A stretch of DNA of 7,718 bases, from assembly GCA_031272575.1 (NCBI GenBank), contig JAISTO010000198.1:1-7718 (forward strand), read 5' to 3'. Position 1 is the first letter of the stretch. Every line of letters begins with the position of its first letter. Made by a program: the position numbers and the translations under genes. Below the pieces are notes generated by a model, which made no database searches, was not told the origin of the DNA, and was given only the letters and a program-made list of their open reading frames with translations. Below are positions 1 through 5,634 of this stretch, one piece after another. The DNA is from Treponema sp. (GTDB taxonomy: Bacteria > Spirochaetota > Spirochaetia > Treponematales > Breznakiellaceae).

Positions 1-20
1 CGAATATTACTCTTAATAAA

Positions 21-49
21 ATTCGCGTTCATTAGCATAATTCGCGGTT
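21..49. repeat. Three-unit imperfect repeat, 10/9/10 spacing
   Basis: Three similar units lie head to tail: ATTCGCGTTC (21-30), ATTAGCATA (31-39) and ATTCGCGGTT (40-49). They sit in AT-rich intergenic sequence (1-118) with no supportable gene. From memory, this 'ttcgcgttcattcgcggtt' style of sequence recurs between genes in unrelated bacteria. I cannot verify that here. The spacing matches that of a different repeat at the other edge of the window (7653-7681). Confidence 0.5.
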
Positions 50-128
50 AAATTCTTAAAATCCTGTTTCTTCAGAGTGGGCTAAAGATATGGGACAAGT
101 TTAGCCCCAGAGGGGAGGATGCGGCATC

Positions 129-172
129 ACTCCCCCACTCCCCACTCCCCATTCCCTACTCCCTACCCCCCC
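129..172. repeat. C-rich heptamer array, G-quadruplex candidate on the minus strand
   Basis: Six consecutive units follow the pattern ACTCCCC: ACTCCCCC (129-136), ACTCCCC (137-143), ACTCCCC (144-150), ATTCCCT (151-157), ACTCCCT (158-164) and ACCCCCCC (165-172). On the minus strand this gives six runs of three or more G separated by two to four bases, which fits a G-quadruplex. The array ends exactly where the -35 hexamer of the next promoter begins, so it occupies the upstream-element position. It resembles the heptanucleotide tandem repeats known from cyanobacteria, but no kinship is implied. Confidence 0.75.
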
Positions 173-201
173 TTGACACGCCATCCCATTCCCTCTATCA
201 T
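173..201 (+). promoter_or_regulatory. Sigma-70-type promoter giving a predicted leaderless mRNA
   Basis: The -35 hexamer TTGACA (173-178, full consensus) and the -10 hexamer TATCAT (196-201, five of six) are separated by exactly 17 bases. Transcription should start about seven bases after the -10 box, at 207-209, which is the ATG at 208. No Shine-Dalgarno-like sequence lies between the -10 box and that ATG, consistent with a leaderless transcript for the three-gene plus-strand operon. Confidence 0.75.
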
Positions 202-207
202 ACTCCT

Positions 208-828
208 ATGGACGAGAGCAGTTTCATCCTGGGGGTCGATCTGGACGGTGTGGTCGGCGACTTCTACGGGGCCATGCGGCACATTGCGGCCGAGTGGCTC
301 AACCGGCGCGTCGAGGACCTCACGCCGGACGTCAGTTTCGGGCTTGACGAATGGGGCATCGCGGAGTACGGGGGCTACGACCGCCTCCACCGCTTCGCGG
401 TGACGCAGCGGCATCTCTTCCGCGAGATGGCGCCTATCGAGGACGCGCCCGCGACGCTGCGCAAACTGTCGAACCGCGGTATACGGGTTCGCATCATCAC
501 CCACCGGCTCTTCCTCAAGTACTCGCACAAGACGACCGTCAAGCAAACGGTGGACTGGCTCGACAACTACGATATCCCCTACTGGGATATCTGCTTTATG
601 AATGACAAGGGGGCGGTCGGCGCTCATGTGTACATCGACGACGCGCCGTCCAACATCGCGGCGCTGCGGGATCAGGGCTTAAAGACGATCGTGTTCAGCA
701 ACTCGACGAACCGGGGGCTCGAAGGGCCCCGCGCGGAAAACTGGCTCGAGGCGGAGGGCCTCGTAATGGAAGCCCGGGAGGAGTGGCGCACCGGCGCTCA
801 GGGGCTTTTTATAGGAGGAAAAACATGA
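208..828 (+). CDS. HAD-superfamily 5'(3')-deoxyribonucleotidase-like phosphatase (NT5C type)
   Basis: This 206-residue cytosolic protein has all four HAD phosphatase motifs. Motif I is DLDGV, with nucleophile D11 and acid/base D13. Motif II is the T98 of IITH, the motif III lysine is probably K134, and motif IV is the pair D144-D145 in YIDDAP. The DxDGVVxDF opening, the small helical cap between motifs I and II, and the length match the NT5C family, which removes phosphate from deoxynucleoside monophosphates. The real substrate cannot be read from sequence, and some relatives act on other small phosphates. The ATG at 208 is chosen because no ATG, GTG or TTG lies upstream in frame as far back as about base 79, and the next ATG (274) would remove motif I. 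There is no ribosome site; the promoter places the transcript start on this codon. It overlaps the transporter gene by four bases, so a nucleotide or sugar-phosphate link is possible but speculative. Confidence 0.85.
   Translation: MDESSFILGVDLDGVVGDFYGAMRHIAAEWLNRRVEDLTPDVSFGLDEWGIAEYGGYDRLHRFAVTQRHLFREMAPIEDAPATLRKLSNRGIRVRIITHRLFLKYSHKTTVKQTVDWLDNYDIPYWDICFMNDKGAVGAHVYIDDAPSNIAALRDQGLKTIVFSNSTNRGLEGPRAENWLEAEGLVMEAREEWRTGAQGLFIGGKT
813..818 (+). promoter_or_regulatory. Shine-Dalgarno site fixing the transporter start
   Basis: AGGAGG lies six bases before the ATG at 825. This favours 825 over an upstream in-frame start at 783, which would add 14 polar residues (MAHRRSGAFYRRKN) and overlap the phosphatase gene far more. 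The site is inside the last codons of the phosphatase gene, and the stop/start overlap ATGA (825-828) suggests translational coupling. Confidence 0.9.
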
Positions 829-2087
829 CGGCGCAAAAGGGCAGGTTTCTGCCGTATCTGGGCTTAACTTTTCTTATCGGCTTCGGATTCTTTACGATGG
901 GGTTGATGGACTCACTCTACGATACGTACATCCCCCTGTTTTTAAAAAGATTTCTACCCGACAGCAGTTTTGCGGTGGGCGGCCTTATGGCCATGGACAA
1001 CCTGCTCCAACTCATCCTCATCCCCATCCTCGCGATCTGGTCTGACCGCACGCGTACCCGCATCGGCCGGCGTATGCCCTTCATCATCGTCATGCTGCCG
1101 GTCTCCGCCGCGCTCTTCTGCCTGGTGCCCACCGTCGCGGCATGGTCGCTCCTCGCGTTCGTGGGGCTGCTCTTCGTCTTCAACATCTTCAAGACCTCGA
1201 TACGGGGGCCGGTGGTCGCGCTTATGCCCGATCAGATTCCGGGTGACTTCCGCTCCGAGGCGAACGGGGTCATCAACATGATGGGCGGCATCGGGCTTAT
1301 CGTGGGCACTATCGCGCTGGGCCGTCTCTTCAAAACGAGCGAGTCCCTCCCCTTCCTGGTCGCGGGGCTCTGCATCGTCGCGGCGGTGCTCGTGCTGGCT
1401 ATCGGGGTGCGCGAGAAACTGCCCGATGCCGATGCCGCGGCGGCCGAGGACAACCCCTCACTCATCTTTTCCCTTAAGCAGGTGTTTCGGGGCAGCAACG
1501 CCAGCGTAATCCGCATACTCTTCGCGCTCTTCCTCTGGTTCGTGGCCTACGAGGGCATAAAGCCCTTCCTCAGCCTCTACATGGTGGAGGTACTCAAGGT
1601 CGGAAAGGGCATGGAGGCGCTCGGCATGGGGGTCGCGGGGGTATCGAGCGTCATACTCGCGGTGCCCTCAGGCTACCTCGCGCACAAATTCGGGAGGCGC
1701 CGCCTTATCCGCTTCAGCCTGGTCTTCATTGCGGCGATCCTCGCGCTCGTGCCCCTGCCCGCGCTCCTCGCCGGGCGCCTCGGCTTTTCGCCGTCCCTCG
1801 TCCTCAGCCTCTTTTTTGCGACCATGTTCCTCTACGGCGCGTTCTGGATCGGCGTCGTGGTGAATTCGTTCCCCATGCTCTGGCAGATGGCCACCTTCGG
1901 CACCATGGGGGTCTACACCGGGGTCTACTACACCTTCAGCCAGGGCGCGGCGATTATCGGGCCGCCGCTCACCGGCGCGATCAACGACTACGCGGGCTAC
2001 CCCGGCATCTTCTTCTTCGGGGCCGCCTGCATGATCGGGGCCTTCTTCCTGATGCGCGGGGTCTCGGCGGGGGAGGCCGCCCACTGA
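825..2087 (+). CDS. MFS transporter, SLC45/GPH-like
   Basis: This 420-residue inner-membrane protein has about twelve hydrophobic segments, as expected for the major facilitator superfamily. The loop after the second helix carries a motif-A-like stretch, D74-R75 through G81-R82-R83. A second copy sits in the other half at 283-296 (GYLAHKFGRRR). The segment 127-151, with RGPVVALMPD followed by RSEANGVIN, is typical of SLC45-like and glycoside/cation symporters, so a proton- or sodium-driven sugar or glycoside uptake role is the best guess. The substrate is unknown. It sits between the phosphatase gene (4-base overlap) and the CorC-like gene (TGATG, 1-base overlap). I see no truncation or damaged motif. 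Confidence 0.88.
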   Translation: MTAQKGRFLPYLGLTFLIGFGFFTMGLMDSLYDTYIPLFLKRFLPDSSFAVGGLMAMDNLLQLILIPILAIWSDRTRTRIGRRMPFIIVMLPVSAALFCLVPTVAAWSLLAFVGLLFVFNIFKTSIRGPVVALMPDQIPGDFRSEANGVINMMGGIGLIVGTIALGRLFKTSESLPFLVAGLCIVAAVLVLAIGVREKLPDADAAAAEDNPSLIFSLKQVFRGSNASVIRILFALFLWFVAYEGIKPFLSLYMVEVLKVGKGMEALGMGVAGVSSVILAVPSGYLAHKFGRRRLIRFSLVFIAAILALVPLPALLAGRLGFSPSLVLSLFFATMFLYGAFWIGVVVNSFPMLWQMATFGTMGVYTGVYYTFSQGAAIIGPPLTGAINDYAGYPGIFFFGAACMIGAFFLMRGVSAGEAAH

Positions 2088-3382
2088 TGGAGGACCCCTT
2101 CCCTCTTGCCGCGCTCCTCGCCTGCGTCCTCCTGGCGGGGTTTTTCGCGTTTCTCGCGCTCGCAAAAACCGCGCTCGGAGCGGCACGGCGCTCCCGCGTC
2201 CAAGCCCTGGCCGGGGACGGCGGGCGGTATCGCAGGCGCTGCGGCGCGCTCCTGGCCTTCCTCGAAGCGCACGGCGACTGCGCCGTCTTCCTCAATTTCC
2301 TTTTTATGGTGACGGGGATAGGCTCCGGCGTCCTTGCCGGCCTCGCGTTCGTGAAGCCCCTTGCCGCGGCCCTGGCCGCGTGGGGTATGCCCTGGCCCCG
2401 GGGCGCTGCCGCGGTCCTTGCGGCGGCATTTCTTGCCCTGTTTGCCTTTTGCGCCGCGTCCCTGGGGGCCCGCATTGGGGCGCGCGCCCCTGAAGCGGCC
2501 GCGTCCCGCGTCATCCTCCCCCTCAAGGCGCTCCTCGCACTGGCCGCCCCCCTCCGCGCGCTGGGCCGTCTTGCCGGGCGCGTCCTGGGGAGGGCCCTCC
2601 CGCAAGCAGAGGCGGACCCCGGCCTCGAGGAAGTAAAAGAAGCGCTCATCGAGGGTGAAAAGTCCGGGGCCCTGGAGAGCGGGGAGCGGACCATGGTCGA
2701 GGGGGTCTTTTATTTGGGTGACCGTCCGGTCGGCGCGTTCATGACCCACCGCTCGGAGGTGCGCTGGCTCGACATCGACGCGGGGCCTGACGAGGCTGCC
2801 TGCGCGGCGCGGGAGGCCGGGGGCCGGGGCTGCTTCCCCGTGGCCGAGGGGGCGCTCGACGCGGTGCGGGGCGCCGTGTCGAGCGCGGACATCCTGCTGG
2901 CCCTCTGCGCGGGCGCGTGGCCGGGCCTTCGCGCCCTCATGAAGACCCCCTACCTGATCCCCGAGACCATGCCGGGTCTCCGCGCCTTCGAAGCCTTCAA
3001 GAAGGCGCAGGCCGACTGCCTCTTCGTGATGGACGAGTACGGCGGCTTTGCCGGCCTCCTGACTATCCGCGACCTCACCGAGGAGATCGTGGGCGACATC
3101 GCGGCCCCCTCGGAAGAGGAGGCGCTGCTCCTGCAGGACGACGGCACCTGGCTCGCGGACGGCAGCGTCCCCATCGACGACGCGGCCCGCGCGCTCCAGA
3201 TACCCTCGCTGGCGGACGAGGCCGCCCGGCGCGGCGCCTACCACACCCTCGCCGGCCTCATCCTCGACCTCGCCGGCGAAATCCCCAAAACCGGCGCCTC
3301 CTTCGAATACGCCGGCTGCCTCTTCAAGGTCCTCGACATGGACGGCAACCGCATCGACAAGGTGCGGATACAACTTAAATGA
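2087..3382 (+). CDS. DUF21-CBS-CorC/HlyC membrane protein (CNNM/CorB-like) with degenerate membrane core
   Basis: This 431-residue protein has the layout of the CorB/CorC/HlyC (CNNM) family, members of which are linked to magnesium export. It has hydrophobic segments near 6-25, 66-89 and 106-126 (DUF21). A linker follows with ESGERTMVEGVFYLGDRPV (197-215), the characteristic FMTHRSEV (218-225), and a CBS pair ending in DEYGGFAGLLTIRDLTEEI (316-334). A CorC_HlyC tail lies at about 345-428. The membrane domain is unusual. The family ETA-type motif reads AKTAL (K27 where Glu is expected), the NNLVN motif reads NFLFM (70-74), and the ExxPK motif reads ASLGA (124-128). Alignment was by eye against the E. 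coli CorB pattern. Transport by the usual mechanism is therefore doubtful, and a regulatory role is possible. The start overlaps the transporter stop as TGATG, with GGGAGG ten bases upstream. The protein is strongly Ala-rich, as is the local DNA in GC. Confidence 0.87.
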   Translation: MEDPFPLAALLACVLLAGFFAFLALAKTALGAARRSRVQALAGDGGRYRRRCGALLAFLEAHGDCAVFLNFLFMVTGIGSGVLAGLAFVKPLAAALAAWGMPWPRGAAAVLAAAFLALFAFCAASLGARIGARAPEAAASRVILPLKALLALAAPLRALGRLAGRVLGRALPQAEADPGLEEVKEALIEGEKSGALESGERTMVEGVFYLGDRPVGAFMTHRSEVRWLDIDAGPDEAACAAREAGGRGCFPVAEGALDAVRGAVSSADILLALCAGAWPGLRALMKTPYLIPETMPGLRAFEAFKKAQADCLFVMDEYGGFAGLLTIRDLTEEIVGDIAAPSEEEALLLQDDGTWLADGSVPIDDAARALQIPSLADEAARRGAYHTLAGLILDLAGEIPKTGASFEYAGCLFKVLDMDGNRIDKVRIQLK

Positions 3383-3394
3383 CGAGGGGCTCGG

Positions 3395-5040
3395 TCACAG
3401 TGTCCACTTTACGCCCAGGGAGGCGTTCCAGAAGAAGGGAAACTGCTTTATGACGGGGTAGGTAAAGGGGAAGAGGGGGACTTCCGCGTTGATGAAGGCG
3501 TCGAGGCTGGGGAGTATATGATACGTCGCGCCGAGGCCGAGGTAGAGGTTCGGGTAACTGTATTCGAGCCACTCGAAGGTTTTGCAGGTGAACTCGAAGA
3601 CCTGGAAACCGAGGGCGAGGCGGAAGTTCCAGGGGATCGGGATGTCGTAACACTCGCCGGAGAGTTCGTAGCGGGTCCAGCGGTAACTGAGGTCGCGGGC
3701 GGAGGCGCTGAGTTCGCGGAAGTTGCGGCCGTTGATAAGGCCCTGGACGCGGACGTAAGGGAAGCGATAGTTGACTATCACCTCGTAGAGGCTCTGGCTA
3801 TAGTCGCCGGGGTCGGCCAACTCGGTGAAGATGGGGACGTCGAAACGGAAGGACCCGTTCAGGCGGTCGTCGAGGAAGGTGACGCTGGCGAGGAGGCTGA
3901 AACCGGAGCCGATGCGGTCGATGTCACCATTGAGGAAGCCGATGAAGATGCCGGCGTCCAGGCCGACGAAGCCGAAGCGGAGGTTGGCGCGGGCCAGGAA
4001 GCGGTTCATAAGGACCGGATCGTGCTCGAAGCCGGCGGTGAAGCCGTTGATGCCGATCCGCGTGTTGATCGCGTCCCACGAGTAGAGCGCGGTGACGAGC
4101 GGGTAGTGCCGGTCGGTAAGGCTCACCTCGTCGTTGAGGTAGCCCTGGGGGCCCGGATAGAGCGCGCTGACGCCCGCCTCGACGAAGAGGGTGTGCGTCT
4201 CGGTGGGGGGAGGCGGCGGTTCAGGAGGCGGCGCGGGCGGTTCAGGGGGCGGCGCGGGTTCCGGCTCGGGCTCCGGCGCGGGTTCCGCGGGCGCGGGTTC
4301 CGGCTCCGGCTCCGCCGCCGGCTCCTCCGGCTCGGGATCCGCTTCCTCCGCGGGCGGGGGCGGCGGCGGAACGGGCGGCGGGGCCGGCACCGGCAGGGCC
4401 GAGGCGTCCACCTCCGGCTCCGGGTCCTCCGGCGCGCCGTTGCGCCGCAGGATAAAGGGGTTGTCCACATGGGGCTGGCTGTCGTCCGCGTAGGGCCCGG
4501 CGTAGGTGCGTATCGTAAAGTAGGTACCCTCGCCTACCTCGGTTGGGGCATATTCATCACCATAATAAATGATATGGGGAAGGTAGATGTGAAACGCTTC
4601 CCCCAGAAGCAGAAAGGGTTCGGGCGTTGAGTCGACAAGGAAGTAACGGGCCGGCTCTGTGCTGACGGGCACATTGTTCTGACGGCGCTCCTCGCCGCCG
4701 TTCACTATATTTTTCTGTAAAATGAAGTAGGACGTTTCGGCGTCCGGCGTACCGGGCGCGGGAGTGGCGTTGTTGATGACGACCGACTGGACAGCGCCCT
4801 TTTTGCGAAGGTACAGGTGGAAGCCCTCGGCCGGATCGCGCGCGATGACGACATCGGTGGGGCCCAGGAGGAGCGCGAACTCGACCGTGCCGCGCGCACC
4901 GGCATCCAACTCCGTTACCGGAGGGGCCTCAGTTTCCTGCGCCGCCGCCCCAAAGGGAGAGAAGGTTATGCATAAAAAAAAAGAAGCATCCGCGCCGCGC
5001 GGTTAGTCCAGGCGCTCTGCTTCCTGAGTATGCGCGTCAT
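3395..5040 (-). CDS. Envelope protein: signal peptide, N-terminal domain, Pro/Glu linker, predicted C-terminal beta-barrel; frame break at a T9 run
   Basis: I do not recognise a named family. The open frame ends at 3395 and continues upstream to a stop at 5003-5005, but its first usable start is a TTG at 4909 that would leave no signal peptide. The ATG at 5040, with GGGAG four bases upstream, opens another frame. That frame encodes MTRILRKQ, a basic stretch and the start of a hydrophobic helix, then stops after 24 codons. Adding one T to the nine-T run (4974-4982), or a -1 slip there, joins the two. The result is a good signal peptide ending FGAAA before Q35 and a protein of 548 residues. Its parts are a domain at about 35-200, a Pro/Glu linker at 203-279, and a region at 282-548 of short alternating strands rich in aromatic residues, ending KWTL. 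I infer a barrel anchored in the outer membrane with a periplasmic or exposed N-terminal domain. It is the last gene of the minus-strand operon, 30 bases after the small lipoprotein gene. Confidence 0.7.
4205..4435 (-). repeat. Low-complexity Pro/Glu/Ala linker region
   Basis: About 77 codons encode almost only Pro, Glu and Ala, with EPEPEPAP- and PPPEPPAP-type units. The DNA is correspondingly repetitive and very GC-rich. Stiff Pro-rich spacers of this kind are known from envelope-spanning proteins such as TonB. Here it separates the N-terminal domain from the predicted barrel and could cross or touch the peptidoglycan layer. Such tracts tend to change length by recombination between units. 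Confidence 0.85.
4974..4982 (-). other. Nine-T run at the frame break (possible slippage site)
   Basis: On the coding (minus) strand, ATG CTT C is followed by nine T and then ATGCATAACC. In the frame of the ATG at 5040, the codons are CTT CTT TTT TTT TAT GCA TAA. The heptamer U UUU UUU in that phase matches the pattern for -1 ribosomal slippage. A run of nine is also long enough for RNA polymerase slippage or replication slippage. One base of adjustment gives TTT TTA TGC ATA and enters the long open frame. Confidence 0.7.
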
Positions 5041-5070
5041 GTCTCTCCCGCAATGGTTTCGGACAGAACA

Positions 5071-5550
5071 CTAGAAGCCGAATATGATGTCTATGCCTGT
5101 ACCGCCCTGGCCCCCTGAACCGCTGCCGCCGCCGCCGCCCACGAAGTCGTCGATGGCCCAGGCCTCGTAACTCGCCGACTGATTGCGGTACCAAACGGTG
5201 ATTGGTTTCTGACCGATGCTGTAAAAGGTGTATTCATTACCAACATAATTATCGGCATTTTCGTCTGAAATATAAATCTCGACCTGCCGTGAGTACGGGT
5301 CGATGTACTGGATCGCGCCGGTGGGGTAAATTGCGTAGATTTGCAGGTCGCTCCGCCTGAAGATTCGCGCATCCGGATCGGTAACGAGATAGTTCCACTT
5401 GAGCGGCGCGAGGTGCACGGCGGCAAGCCCATAACTGAGATTCTGGCTCTCCACAACGCCGAAGACATTGCCTTCGTCACAGGCGTTCAGGAGGGCGCAT
5501 AGAATGATGACGAGCAGCCCCGCCGGGGCTGCCTGCGCTGTCTTACGCAT
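5071..5550 (-). CDS. Small putative lipoprotein with Gly-rich tail and C-terminal FGF
   Basis: I do not recognise a named family. The 159-residue product opens with MRKTAQ, then a hydrophobic stretch (about 10-23) ending LLNAC. C24 is the likely lipidated cysteine in a relaxed lipobox of the spirochaete kind. The mature part (about 110 residues) is rich in aromatic residues and short beta-type segments, with a tract of IYAIYPTGAIQYID. A Gly/Ser linker (138-152) then leads to the final DIIFGF. The in-frame GTG at 5589 was rejected because it lies inside the stem of the intergenic hairpin and would put 13 polar residues ahead of the signal peptide. The ribosome site before 5550 is weak (AGG about seven bases away). 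It follows the large lipoprotein gene by 84 bases and precedes the barrel-protein gene by 30, so it belongs to the same operon. Confidence 0.8.
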   Translation of the reverse strand: MRKTAQAAPAGLLVIILCALLNACDEGNVFGVVESQNLSYGLAAVHLAPLKWNYLVTDPDARIFRRSDLQIYAIYPTGAIQYIDPYSRQVEIYISDENADNYVGNEYTFYSIGQKPITVWYRNQSASYEAWAIDDFVGGGGGSGSGGQGGTGIDIIFGF

Positions 5551-5582
5551 ACAGGGCCTGCCTCTGTCGGTTTCACCCACGA

Positions 5583-5617
5583 GCCGCACGGCCTTGCGCT
5601 GAGCAAGTCCGTGCGGC
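5583..5617. terminator. Intergenic hairpin without a T-run (attenuator or mRNA-processing candidate)
   Basis: A 9-bp stem (GCCGCACGG at 5583-5591 with CCGTGCGGC at 5609-5617) continues after one mismatch into CTTGC/GCAAG (5593-5597 with 5603-5607), with a five-base loop. It begins 17 bases after the stop of the large lipoprotein gene. No T-run follows on the minus strand, so a full Rho-independent terminator is unlikely. It may lower expression of the downstream genes or protect the upstream message. Confidence 0.6.
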
Positions 5618-5634
5618 GGGTGCGAGTGCGATTA

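Noticed and set aside
119..403. A plus-strand open frame whose ATG directly follows AGGGGAGG
   Set aside because: The purine-rich site touches the ATG with no spacing. The product is a low-complexity Pro/Ser/Thr run that overlaps the well-supported phosphatase in another frame.
163..627. A 154-codon minus-strand open frame opposite the phosphatase gene
   Set aside because: The complementary frame on the plus strand has all four HAD motifs; this one is a GC-driven shadow without any family signature.
783..824. An upstream in-frame start for the transporter
   Set aside because: It would add 14 residues with several arginines before the first helix. The ATG at 825 has AGGAGG at ideal spacing and the usual ATGA coupling.
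1997..3373. A 458-codon minus-strand open frame opposite the CorC-like gene
   Set aside because: Its length is explained by the high GC content and low stop frequency. Its sequence is Gly/Arg/Glu-rich without domains, while the plus strand encodes a clear CBS/CorC protein.
3518..4630. A 370-codon plus-strand open frame opposite the barrel-protein gene
   Set aside because: The product is an unbalanced Glu/Val/Arg/Gly run that mirrors the codons of the opposite strand, and I see no ribosome site or domain.
4966..4975. The perfect 10-base palindrome TTATGCATAA as an operator
   Set aside because: It lies inside the coding region of the signal peptide, and its length is not far beyond chance. 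No second copy was seen near a promoter.
5551..5589. A GTG start at 5589 for the small lipoprotein
   Set aside because: It would place 13 residues before the signal peptide and bury the start codon in the 9-bp stem at 5583-5617.
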